This document shows, piece after piece, positions 16,591 through 24,533 of a stretch of 29,488 bases of DNA. This DNA is from JAFGPJ01 sp964439135 (GTDB lineage Bacteria > Planctomycetota > Phycisphaerae > Sedimentisphaerales > Anaerobacaceae): contig CAYTNN010000029.1 in NCBI GenBank assembly GCA_964439135.1, forward strand, positions 1-29,488, read 5' to 3'. The notes under the pieces were generated by a model. The model searched no databases. It had not been told where the DNA came from and saw only the letters and a list, made by a program, of their open reading frames with translations. Each line of letters opens with the position of its first letter. Position 1 is the first letter of the stretch. The position numbers and the translations under genes are program-made.

Positions 16591-17835
16591 TTACAGCAGG
16601 CCTTCGTAAACCCTGACGCCGTCGACAACTTTACATACATGGACGGCATACTTCTCGGCGAAATCGGGGCAGCTTCGCGGATAGGCCGTATCGACCGCGG
16701 CTTTCACCGCATCGACGGATTCGGCGCGAACCAGAGCACCGGATGCCCCCTTGTCGCCGCCTCCCAGCATCCGCTCGCCCAGGACACCCGGCACCGTCCG
16801 GACCACATCGCACATCGTTTCGAGCTCCGGGCCGGATATTTTGTAATCATCGCGCAGCCCCAGGCCGTCTGCCCGGAATATCTGCCCGACGGTTTCGATG
16901 TCACCGGCTTTCCATGCTTCGAGCATTTTGTAGAACCGCTTCTGGGCGCCGAATATGTACTTAAGCCGGTCGCATAAATCCGGGTATTTTGCCCCGAATT
17001 CGCTGATAATCTTTTCGTAGAGTTCATCGTCTTTGATATCCGCAAGGCAGGAGATTTCGTAGTCGGCTTTCTGCAATATCGAAACGAGTTTTTCGCATTC
17101 GTCCCTTCGGATCTTGTAGGTCGTTTTTTCCAGGCCGGGGCGGTCCGTGCCGGTATCGAGGACAACGATACGAAAATCGGTTGCTCCGGCACCGATCGGC
17201 ACGTAGTCAATCGAGCGGTCCTCGGGGTTGTAGTACGAGGCCATCCCCTCGCGCGCGAAAATTACCATCGTCTGATCGAGCTTTCCGCAGGGCGAGCCGA
17301 TGTAGTCGTTCTCCACAGCCTGGGCCAGATCGACTATCGTGTTCTTGTCTTCGACTTCGATTCCGTTTGCGTCAAAGAGTGACAGAATCAAGTTGTTGCA
17401 TAGCGACGCCGACCGGCTCATTCCGCCGCCGGGAATGTTCCCATAGAGAACGCCATCAATACCCTGCGAAAGTTCGTAGCCTTCGCGCCTGAGTATATAA
17501 TCGATCCCGTACGGGAAGCGGCCCCATGTCTCGGCCACCTCGGCCGACTTCGGCTCGGGGACATTGCCTAATTCGAATTCGATGACTCCATCGCCGGGGA
17601 AATTCCCGCTGAAGAGCCTGACCTTTTTCGTGCCGTTAGGCTTATAGGCCAGCCAGATGAACCTGTCGGTTCCGACGCCGAACAGTTCGGTGCCGTTGTA
17701 GTCACCATGCTCGACGCCGAGACAGAAACGCGACGAGGTCCTTCTGACTTTGCCGCCTTTTACGTCGATGCCGTTATCCTTCGCGGCCTTTAAGATTATA
17801 TCTAACGCTGCTTGTCCTTCTTTAGTCAGTTCCAT
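16591..17835 (-). CDS. Galactokinase-like GHMP kinase
   Basis: 414 residues. The galactokinase signature appears in altered form: GVEHGDYNG at 40-48 (usually GEHTDYNGG). The phosphate-binding loop is GNIPGGGMSRSAS at 132-144, where most kinases have GLSSSA. CGKLDQ at 183-188 provides the catalytic aspartate (Asp187). The third GHMP motif reads MLGGGDKGASG at 356-366, where GGGFGG is usual. The reaction expected is ATP-dependent phosphorylation of galactose or a related sugar at C1. The gene lies 24 bases after the symporter stop codon, so uptake and phosphorylation are coupled. The motif changes suggest a divergent lineage-specific form, so exact sugar specificity is open. Confidence 0.8.
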   Translation of the reverse strand: MELTKEGQAALDIILKAAKDNGIDVKGGKVRRTSSRFCLGVEHGDYNGTELFGVGTDRFIWLAYKPNGTKKVRLFSGNFPGDGVIEFELGNVPEPKSAEVAETWGRFPYGIDYILRREGYELSQGIDGVLYGNIPGGGMSRSASLCNNLILSLFDANGIEVEDKNTIVDLAQAVENDYIGSPCGKLDQTMVIFAREGMASYYNPEDRSIDYVPIGAGATDFRIVVLDTGTDRPGLEKTTYKIRRDECEKLVSILQKADYEISCLADIKDDELYEKIISEFGAKYPDLCDRLKYIFGAQKRFYKMLEAWKAGDIETVGQIFRADGLGLRDDYKISGPELETMCDVVRTVPGVLGERMLGGGDKGASGALVRAESVDAVKAAVDTAYPRSCPDFAEKYAVHVCKVVDGVRVYEGLL

Positions 17836-17859
17836 TCCACTACTCTCAAAAAGTCGCTA

Positions 17860-19908
17860 TTATTTTAACAGGCCGATCGGGCTGAACAGGAAGTACAGGA
17901 CCAGCGTAATAATCACTACAACGACACCGACCATGAAAGCTCCCTTGGAAGATTTGAGGTCAATTGAGGTTTTCTGCTCGAATACGATCGGCTTATCCAT
18001 AGGCTTGAGTATAGTAATGACGGTCATTACAACAATATTAATTGCGAAGCAGATCGCCATACGGTTCAGGAACTGAATTTCCGGGCCGATATTGTATCGC
18101 CCGAGCAGATACATTCCGCCGTAGCAAATGATATTCGTAACAAGTCCGGCGACACCTGCCATTGGCGGGGCTTTTTTGACGATCAGGCCGAATGCGAACA
18201 CCGCCAGGATGCCCGGCGAAAGCAGTCCCTGGACTTCCTGGATGATTGTGAAAATACTGTTGCTGATATTCGGATCGCCTAACTTCGGAGCCAGCCAAAT
18301 CGCCACAAACGCGAACACCACAACGCAAATACGGCCTAATGTGACAATACTTTTTTGCTGCGCTTTTGGTGAAATGTATTTTATGTAAATATCCATCGTA
18401 AAGATAGTCGATGCTGCATTGAGCATGGCTGCCAGTGAGCTGACGATTGCACCGAGCAAAGCGGCCAAAACGAAACCGACTAAACCGGTATTTTTTGGCA
18501 GAACGTTACTAAGCAATTGCCCCAGAGCCGTATCATATTTATAAGCGATAAATTTTTCGCTTGTGACCGGAATACCCGCAGTGTTTGCAGCTTCTTTGAC
18601 GGATGTGTTATACGCTTCCAATTCCGCCTTCAGATTGGGGAAGGCCGATGCCCATGATTTGTCGTCAGATTCGAATACTGTATATTCTTTCAATTCAAGT
18701 TCATCGTATTTTTGCTGTGTTATAGGCAGTACGAACGGATTAGTTGTGTTAACCGCCTTTTTAGCGGCGTCATTTGGATATATCGCGATCATGAATTTCT
18801 GCCGGTTCCATGCAGCGACAGCTTCATCGCCTGGAGCCTGTGCGGTTTCAACCATTTCGGTATCGGGATTGGCCATCATATACTTTGCGATTACCGGGGC
18901 ATTATCACCGACTGCCTGATCTTTCATGTCCTTTGAGTAAAGGTTGAAGGCTATAATGCCCGGAATTACCACAACGAATGGAACGAGCAGCTTCATAAAC
19001 GCCGAGAACACGATACCTTTTTGCCCCTCGGATAACGATGATGAAGCCAGTGTCCGCTGGGTGATGTACTGATTCAAACCCCAGTAATAGAAGTTCGGTA
19101 TCCATAAGCCCAGCATGAGTGCCGTATAAGGCAGCACTTTGTCGTCCTTGGGCAGGAACATATTCATTCTGACTTTGTTCAGTTGCCAGAACCGGTCAAT
19201 TGCTCCGGTATCTTGAGCAAAGGTTTTAATTCCGACCGCTCCGGTTTTGACATTCTCTATAAAAGCAAGCCCATCGGTTGCTGAGCCGAGTTTCTTGAAT
19301 GCGTACAGCATGACGACGGCGCTGCCTAAAATCAATGCACTTCCCTGAATCAGGTCGGCCCACGCACAGGCTTTCAGACCGCCGGCGGTAACGTAAACCA
19401 TCGCGATAAAACCAATCACGATAGCCGCCTGCAGCAATGAAACATCACGGCCCATTTTCCCTGCCATGGTCTGAATTGTCAGGGCGCCGGAGTATGTTAC
19501 CGAGCCGAGAAGTACAAGATAAAGAAAGATGGTGCCAACTGCCATTATAGTACGAGCTGTGGCGTTGTAGCGTACTTCGAGGAACTCGGGCATAGTATAG
19601 ATGCCCGCCCTCAGGAAATAGGGCAGAAAGAAAAATCCTACCACGACCAGCGTGATAGCCGCCATCCACTCGTAGCTTGCTATCGCCAGCCCTACGTGAC
19701 TGGCGGCGTTGCCGCTCATGCCCACCAATTGCTCTGATGAAATGTTGGCGGCGATCAGCGAGAATCCGATCAGCCACCATTTCAGGCCGCGCCCGGCAAG
19801 AAAGTAATCTTCACTGGTTTTCTCGTGCCGGCTCTTCCAAAGTCCGATTGTGATTACTGCTGTAATGAAGCCCAAAAACACCGCAATATCGAGAAAGCTG
19901 AATACCAT
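17860..19908 (-). CDS. SSS-family sodium/galactose symporter (vSGLT-like) with large loop insertion
   Basis: 682 residues with the 14-helix sodium:solute symporter fold. It closely follows the Vibrio galactose transporter vSGLT. ANISSEQ (Asn55, Gln60), SYEWM (Glu80), PNFYYWGLNQY (Asn272, Tyr275), AFMKLLVPF (Lys306) and IIQEVQGLLSPG (Gln557) align with the known galactose contacts. IVSSLAAMLNA (Ser490-491) aligns with the sodium site. Residues about 340-455 form a hydrophilic insertion absent from vSGLT, which makes the protein longer than usual. AAAGGAG five bases before the ATG fixes the start. It is first in the symporter-kinase-pyrK operon. Galactose or a close relative is the likely substrate. 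Confidence 0.88.
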   Translation of the reverse strand: MVFSFLDIAVFLGFITAVITIGLWKSRHEKTSEDYFLAGRGLKWWLIGFSLIAANISSEQLVGMSGNAASHVGLAIASYEWMAAITLVVVGFFFLPYFLRAGIYTMPEFLEVRYNATARTIMAVGTIFLYLVLLGSVTYSGALTIQTMAGKMGRDVSLLQAAIVIGFIAMVYVTAGGLKACAWADLIQGSALILGSAVVMLYAFKKLGSATDGLAFIENVKTGAVGIKTFAQDTGAIDRFWQLNKVRMNMFLPKDDKVLPYTALMLGLWIPNFYYWGLNQYITQRTLASSSLSEGQKGIVFSAFMKLLVPFVVVIPGIIAFNLYSKDMKDQAVGDNAPVIAKYMMANPDTEMVETAQAPGDEAVAAWNRQKFMIAIYPNDAAKKAVNTTNPFVLPITQQKYDELELKEYTVFESDDKSWASAFPNLKAELEAYNTSVKEAANTAGIPVTSEKFIAYKYDTALGQLLSNVLPKNTGLVGFVLAALLGAIVSSLAAMLNAASTIFTMDIYIKYISPKAQQKSIVTLGRICVVVFAFVAIWLAPKLGDPNISNSIFTIIQEVQGLLSPGILAVFAFGLIVKKAPPMAGVAGLVTNIICYGGMYLLGRYNIGPEIQFLNRMAICFAINIVVMTVITILKPMDKPIVFEQKTSIDLKSSKGAFMVGVVVVIITLVLYFLFSPIGLLK

Positions 19909-20027
19909 AATAACTCCTTTCCTATTACTTTATCCTTATACCAATCATTATGGATGAACTAACGTAAAAGGTATTTTATGTACAAATACTTGAAAAATCA
20001 TCTATTTTCCAATAAAAAATACTAATC

Positions 20028-20342
20028 GTGAGCGATGTTACCCGCATTTTGGCTGCAATTGAGCAGGGTGATACCCGGGCAGCGGACCAGTTGCTTCCCC
20101 TGGTCTATCAGGAGCTGCGCCATTTGGCCGCCCAGAAAATGTCGCATGAGCCGCCCGGCCAGACGCTCCAGGCTACGGCTCTTGTCCATGAGGCCTATAT
20201 AAAACTGGTCGGTTCAGAAGCCCACGATTGGAGCGGTCGGACACATTTCTATTCTGCGGCAGCATATTCAATCCGAAATGTGGTTTCCTTTAAAATTAAA
20301 TACGGGCGGTTTATTTGCCGAAATAACCAAAATTGTTGCTAA
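20028..20342 (+). pseudogene. Truncated ECF sigma factor (planctomycete type)
   Basis: The frame starts at GTG 20028 and runs 104 residues. The first 78 or so are clear sigma region 2 of the ECF group common in Planctomycetota: VTRILAAIEQGD, LLPLVYQELRHLAAQKM, GQTLQATALVHEAYIKLVG and HFYSAAA. After base 20262 similarity stops and the rest (YSIRNVVSFKIKYG onward) does not continue the helix in any frame. Region 4, which reads the -35 box, is missing. I infer a broken gene left by a deletion or insertion. It faces away from the symporter operon across 119 bases. An active short protein is unlikely. Confidence 0.7.
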
Positions 20343-20421
20343 AAAGATTCTCATCAATTCACGATAAGATAATTTGCGTTGCGGAGCAAACAGGAATCTC
20401 GAGTGAGTTGCAGAATACGGC

Positions 20422-21303
20422 TTGTTGGTAAATGCTAACCGGAGGATCGGAAGCTGCCGAGCGGCCGAGTATCTATTAACAATAGCAGGGAGGGATGAGA
20501 TTGGAGCGAGTGGTATTTATAACAGCGGAAAAAAGGTTATCGGTCTTGAGCTTGATATTCTCGGAGAAAATATAAATTTCTGTATCGGTGTCGGCAAAGG
20601 GCGAGCGAAACTGGCAGACATTGTTCCGCTGGCACGCACGCTTTGTGACAAGATTACGGAAATAGTAGTACGTCGAATCCGCAGTAACCAGGGCCGTATT
20701 CCGTGCGGCAAAGGCTGTTCAGCGTGTTGCAGCCGGCACCTGGTGCCGCTGTCGATTCCGGAAGCCCTTCGGTTAAAAGAGGAGATTGATGCAGCGCCTG
20801 CATATCGGCGAGAATTGATGTTGAGGGCTTGTCTTCGGACGGCACGCTTTATCTTGAGTCATCAGCCTCCGAAACCATTGATGCCTCAAACAGAAGAAGT
20901 ATCCGCGGTGAAATCCGTCGACTTGAATCTTGTGTCGAATTGGTACTCGAGTTTAAAACCCACTTGTCCTTTTCTCTATGACCATGTGTGCAGTATTTAT
21001 GAGCAAAGGCCGCTGGCATGCAGGGAGCATTTTATCAAGGGTTCTGCCATGGCGTGCAAGGGCCTGCGAGGTGCCGCGGAAGTGCTTGAGATGCCGATCC
21101 AGTTGCCGAACGTCCTCGGTCAATTGGCGAGCGAGCTTGAAGGTACGGATGTGGATGCCGTAATATTGCCGCTGGCCCTGCCCTGGTTTGAGGATAATCC
21201 GGAGCGTGCCGAGCGGAATTGGCCTGCCGAGATGATGATTAAGCGGTTTGTTGAGATTGTCGAGGAGATGGCGCAGATGAATTTGCCGGTAGTCGTCTCG
21301 TGA
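20422..21303 (+). CDS. YkgJ-family cysteine-cluster protein (putative metal binding)
   Basis: Up to 293 residues. The family cysteines are present: CGKGCSACC (95-103), then TCPFLYDHVCSIYEQRPLACREH further on, an eight-cysteine pattern thought to bind zinc or an iron-sulfur cluster (the CxxxCxxCC family). The function is unknown. The start is uncertain. The only usual start codons in frame before the conserved part are TTG 20422 and 20425, which lie close to the broken sigma gene and have no good ribosome site; the recognisable protein begins near residue 40 (LELDILGENINF). The upstream end may have been altered by the same rearrangement. It converges on nnrD with ten bases between stops. Confidence 0.72.
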   Translation: MLVNANRRIGSCRAAEYLLTIAGRDEIGASGIYNSGKKVIGLELDILGENINFCIGVGKGRAKLADIVPLARTLCDKITEIVVRRIRSNQGRIPCGKGCSACCSRHLVPLSIPEALRLKEEIDAAPAYRRELMLRACLRTARFILSHQPPKPLMPQTEEVSAVKSVDLNLVSNWYSSLKPTCPFLYDHVCSIYEQRPLACREHFIKGSAMACKGLRGAAEVLEMPIQLPNVLGQLASELEGTDVDAVILPLALPWFEDNPERAERNWPAEMMIKRFVEIVEEMAQMNLPVVVS

Positions 21304-21313
21304 AGGCAGACAA

Positions 21314-22174
21314 TTATTGGTTCTTCAAAAAAGCGTCGGGCAAAGAGTCGATTATGTCGGTTGCCATCAGGCTGACCTGGCCGATTATTTCCGCTGCGAT
21401 ATCGCCGGCCAGACCGTGAAGGTAAACGCCCAGAACCGCCGCGTCAAAGTCACTCAATTCCTGGCCGAGCAGGGCGGTTATAATCCCTGTCAGGACATCG
21501 CCCGATCCGGCCGTAGCCATGCCGGGATTGCCCGTTTTGTTGATATAGACTTTCTCGCCGTCGGTCACGACCGTCCCGGCTCCTTTTAAGACGACGATGG
21601 TATTTGTCCGTTGTGCAAACTGCATCGCCTGCTCCTGGCGACCAGCGGGCAGCTCTTCTCGCAGCAGGCCCGACCAGAGCCGTTTCATTTCACCCGGATG
21701 AGGCGTAAGAATCAGCTTTGCCTTTAGCCGGGCGGGCCAGTTTTTTATGCCGGCAAGGTTGTTCAGACCGTCTGCGTCGATGACCATCCTTAAATTCTGC
21801 TGATCGAGGAGCCTCTCAAGGATGGACCGAATCGCCCCGCTGATGCCGATACCCGGCCCGAACGCTACGGCATCGTTTTGCCCGGCCGCTTCGAGTACGG
21901 CATGGATTGCCTTCGCGGATATTCGCCCGGCGCCGTCTTCGGGCAGGGCGATCGTTGTAAAGGACGGCTCTATCGCAGCGACGATGGGCAGAACGCTTTT
22001 CGGCGTGGCCACACGCACGAGCCCGGCGCCGGCACGCAGGGCGGCTCGACCCGCAAGAGCGGCCGCTCCGCTCATACCGACGCTGCCGGCAATAATACAG
22101 ACCTTGCCGTAATCGCCCTTATGGCCGTCAACCGCTCGCGGCTTTAGTTTCGGGATGTCACTGATTATCTGCAT
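21314..22174 (-). CDS. nnrD: ADP-dependent NAD(P)H-hydrate dehydratase
   Basis: 286 residues, a single-domain ribokinase-like enzyme. HKGDYGKVCIIAGS at 18-31, the LILTPHPGEMKRL segment at 154-166 and the catalytic loop GSGDVLTG at 223-230 (Asp226) are the NnrD hallmarks. It dehydrates S-NADHX/NADPHX, the damaged hydrated forms of NAD(P)H, back to the active cofactor, using ADP in bacteria. The epimerase NnrE, often fused in front, is absent here and may be elsewhere. Its start codon lies 17 bases inside larB, so it is translationally coupled as the third gene of the tsaD-larB-nnrD operon. Confidence 0.92.
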   Translation of the reverse strand: MQIISDIPKLKPRAVDGHKGDYGKVCIIAGSVGMSGAAALAGRAALRAGAGLVRVATPKSVLPIVAAIEPSFTTIALPEDGAGRISAKAIHAVLEAAGQNDAVAFGPGIGISGAIRSILERLLDQQNLRMVIDADGLNNLAGIKNWPARLKAKLILTPHPGEMKRLWSGLLREELPAGRQEQAMQFAQRTNTIVVLKGAGTVVTDGEKVYINKTGNPGMATAGSGDVLTGIITALLGQELSDFDAAVLGVYLHGLAGDIAAEIIGQVSLMATDIIDSLPDAFLKNQ

Positions 22175-22919
22175 TTTGCATACTTGCTTCTATTTTCTTG
22201 TTTATCAGCGTTGCAGTCACGGCGGCGGAAAAACCGTTGTCGATGTTGACGGCGGTGACGCCCGCGGCACAGCTATTGAGCATCGTCAAGAGGGCGGACA
22301 GTCCCTCAAAGGCCGAGCCGTAGCCGACGCTGGTGGGCACCGCGATGACCGGGCAGCTCACCAGACCGCCCACGACGCTGGCCAGCGCGCCTTCCATTCC
22401 CGCGACGACAATGACGACGTTGGCTTTCTGCAGCTTCGGCAGATGTTTGAACAATCTATGCAGGCCGGCGACTCCCACATCGCAGATCAATTCGGTTCGC
22501 TGGCCCATGATCTCAGCGGTAACTTTCGCCTCGGTCGCTACGGGCAAATCGGCGGTGCCGGCGGTAACTATCGGCAGGACGGTCTTTGAAGCCGGCGGCT
22601 CTTTCTGCTCCAGGATAATGGCCCTGGCCAGTTTGTCGTAGCGGACGTTAGGGAACTTTTTTGTTTTTTCCAGAGCCTTGAATACATCGGGCTCGGCCCT
22701 GGTGGCCAGGACATTGTTGCCTTTGGCGGCGAGACTCTCGAATATTTTGATTATGTGCTCGGTGGTCTTGCCGGGGCAGAAGATGACTTCCGGAAAACCC
22801 CGCCGGATCTGCCGATGGTGATCGAGACACGCAAACCCTAGATCCTCGAACGGCAAATGCCGGAGTTTCTCGACCGCCTGGTCGATATCCAGCTCGTTGC
22901 TTTTGACCTGCTCCAGCAA
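22158..22919 (-). CDS. larB: LarB-like nickel-pincer nucleotide cofactor biosynthesis protein
   Basis: 253 residues from the TTG at 22919. LRHLPFEDLGFACLDHHRQIRRGFPEVIF is the usual LarB N-terminal block. The PurE-like C-terminal half has VTAGTADLPVA, MEGALASVVGGLV, VPTSVGYG and VNIDNGFSAA. LarB carboxylates and hydrolyses nicotinic acid adenine dinucleotide in the first step to the nickel-pincer cofactor of lactate racemase. The genes for larC, larE and larA are not in the window. The frame extends upstream of TTG to an ATT at 22943 with an AGGTGA-like element before it; the encoded IQVEQIKE would fit a longer LarB start. TTG is the conservative choice. Confidence 0.88.
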   Translation of the reverse strand: MLEQVKSNELDIDQAVEKLRHLPFEDLGFACLDHHRQIRRGFPEVIFCPGKTTEHIIKIFESLAAKGNNVLATRAEPDVFKALEKTKKFPNVRYDKLARAIILEQKEPPASKTVLPIVTAGTADLPVATEAKVTAEIMGQRTELICDVGVAGLHRLFKHLPKLQKANVVIVVAGMEGALASVVGGLVSCPVIAVPTSVGYGSAFEGLSALLTMLNSCAAGVTAVNIDNGFSAAVTATLINKKIEASMQNADNQ

Positions 22920-22988
22920 TTCTTTTATCTGTTCAACCTGAATATGTCACCTGCCTTGTTTGTTCTTACTTATGTGTTCATATGCGAG

Positions 22989-24014
22989 CTATGAACTGCT
23001 CGCTTTCGGCTCGAGCGTCAAATCTGCGAAAAGCCCGGCCTTGAACTTATAATACGCCAGAGAGGCTACCATAACCGCGTTGTCAGTGCAATATTGTTTT
23101 GGCGCGACCTGCAGCTTTATCGGCGGGACGTACGAGTCACACATGCCCTGCAAAGCCATTCGCAAGCTGCTGTTGGCCGCGACACCGCCGCCCAGCAGGA
23201 TGGTTTTTGCCCCGATTTTTTTGGCGGCCCGCTTCGTCTTCTTTACGAGGACGTCGACCACGGCGGCTTGAAACGACGCCGCGATATCGGCAATTTCCTG
23301 CCGGCTCATCGAATCGACCTTATTCTCGCCTTTCATGTCCTGGCCCCGGCAGTAATACAGCACGGCGGTTTTTATGCCGCTGAACGAAAAATCCAGCGAA
23401 TTTCGCCCCAGCATCGAGCGCGGAAATTTTATTGCATTCGGATTTCCGCCTGCCGCAGCCTTTTCGATGCTGGGCCCGCCGGGGTAGGGCAGTTTCAGAA
23501 TGCTTGCAACTTTGTCGAATGCCTCGCCGGCGGCGTCGTCAATAGTGGAACCTAAGAGTTCCGGCTTCAGCGGCGAATGGTAATCGTAAAGGCTGGTATG
23601 TCCGCCCGATACAATCAGGGCCGCGGCGGGCAATTCCAGGCTATCCTCGGACATTATCGCCGACTGCAGGTGGGCGTGCAGGTGATTGATTGCGATAAGC
23701 GGCTTGTCCCAGGCGAAGCTAAGCGTCTTGGCGGCGGTAACACCCACCACCAGAGCGATAGTCAGCCCCGGCTGATTCGCAATGGCAACAGCGTCAATAT
23801 CGTCCTTAGCCACGTTGGCCTGCTCCATTGCCTCTTTTATGACCGGATATATCTTTTCAATATGCGCCCGGGAGGCGATTTCGGGAACGACGCCGCCATA
23901 TTTTTCGTGCAGTTTGGCCTGCGAGGCCACTACGGATGATTTGATAACCTTGCCGTCAGCAACCACAGCCGCCGCCGTCTCATCGCAACTGGTCTCAATA
24001 CCCAAGATGTTCAC
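22989..24014 (-). CDS. tsaD: tRNA threonylcarbamoyladenosine (t6A) transferase TsaD
   Basis: 341 residues from GTG 24014. The frame stays open to 24056, but GTG gives the canonical opening NILGIETSCDET and has AGGA seven bases before it. HLHAH at 111-115 supplies the metal-binding histidines. SGGHTSLYDY, the FSFSGIKTAVL segment and LLGGGVAANSSLR complete the ASKHA fold. It transfers the threonylcarbamoyl group to A37 of ANN-decoding tRNAs, with TsaB and TsaE as partners (not seen here). It is the first gene of the tsaD-larB-nnrD operon; larB follows within about 70 bases. Length and motifs match E. coli TsaD. Confidence 0.97.
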   Translation of the reverse strand: MNILGIETSCDETAAAVVADGKVIKSSVVASQAKLHEKYGGVVPEIASRAHIEKIYPVIKEAMEQANVAKDDIDAVAIANQPGLTIALVVGVTAAKTLSFAWDKPLIAINHLHAHLQSAIMSEDSLELPAAALIVSGGHTSLYDYHSPLKPELLGSTIDDAAGEAFDKVASILKLPYPGGPSIEKAAAGGNPNAIKFPRSMLGRNSLDFSFSGIKTAVLYYCRGQDMKGENKVDSMSRQEIADIAASFQAAVVDVLVKKTKRAAKKIGAKTILLGGGVAANSSLRMALQGMCDSYVPPIKLQVAPKQYCTDNAVMVASLAYYKFKAGLFADLTLEPKASSS

Positions 24015-24164
24015 AGATTCTTCCTGCATATAGATGGATATTAGCCGAATAGGCAACGACTGTCAATGTTCCCCGAATATGCCTTCGCAGTGCATAAGGA
24101 ATGCCACTTTCTCTTGTTGTGGGGGCAATAACATGTTATGCTGTTTTGGCTTGATTTTTAACTC

Positions 24165-24170
24165 TATAAT
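24165..24170 (+). promoter_or_regulatory. Candidate -10 box upstream of the 92-aa gene
   Basis: A perfect TATAAT lies 15 bases before the start codon. Transcription from it would begin within or after the AAAGG ribosome site, giving an almost leaderless message, and no good -35 box is present. Chance occurrence in this AT-rich spot is quite possible. Confidence 0.2.
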
Positions 24171-24185
24171 AAACAAAGGTTATGT

Positions 24186-24464
24186 ATGAGCGAGGAACTT
24201 GAGGTTCTGAACATGTTCGACACACATCCTGATGTTGCAATTCGATTTCGAGATTTGATGATGAGCAAAACCAGCCAGGAGCGTTTGCTCATGGGCTGCT
24301 CTATGTACGATACCGCAAAGAAAATAGTGCGCAGCGCCATTTATAACAGCCGGTCGGATATAACGAACGAGGATATGAAAAAAGAGATTTTTTTGAGATT
24401 CTACGGCAAGGAATTCTGCCGGGCCGACAGGGAAAAGTTTCTTTCAGCACTGATGTCCGAATAA
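24186..24464 (+). CDS. Conserved-looking small protein of unknown function (92 aa)
   Basis: A charged, mainly helical soluble protein. MSKTSQERLLMGCSMYDTAKKIV and the C-terminal EDMKKEIFLRFYGKEF look like a conserved uncharacterised family that I recall from scattered bacteria, but I cannot name it. No signal peptide, membrane segment or metal motif is seen. AAAGG lies six bases before the ATG, which supports real translation. It is convergent with the phosphatase gene and divergent from tsaD, so it stands alone; no partner that would make it a toxin-antitoxin pair is seen. Confidence 0.7.
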   Translation: MSEELEVLNMFDTHPDVAIRFRDLMMSKTSQERLLMGCSMYDTAKKIVRSAIYNSRSDITNEDMKKEIFLRFYGKEFCRADREKFLSALMSE

Positions 24465-24533
24465 TTAACTCAGAATGACAATTTTGAGTCTTGACTATCT
24501 CATTTTTACGGGCAGGGGGTGATGTGCGGTGTT

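Noticed and set aside
24470..24495. Possible bidirectional terminator between the 92-aa gene and the phosphatase (ACTCA with TGAGT).
   Set aside because: Only five pairs around a long AT-rich loop and no T-run; too weak to call.
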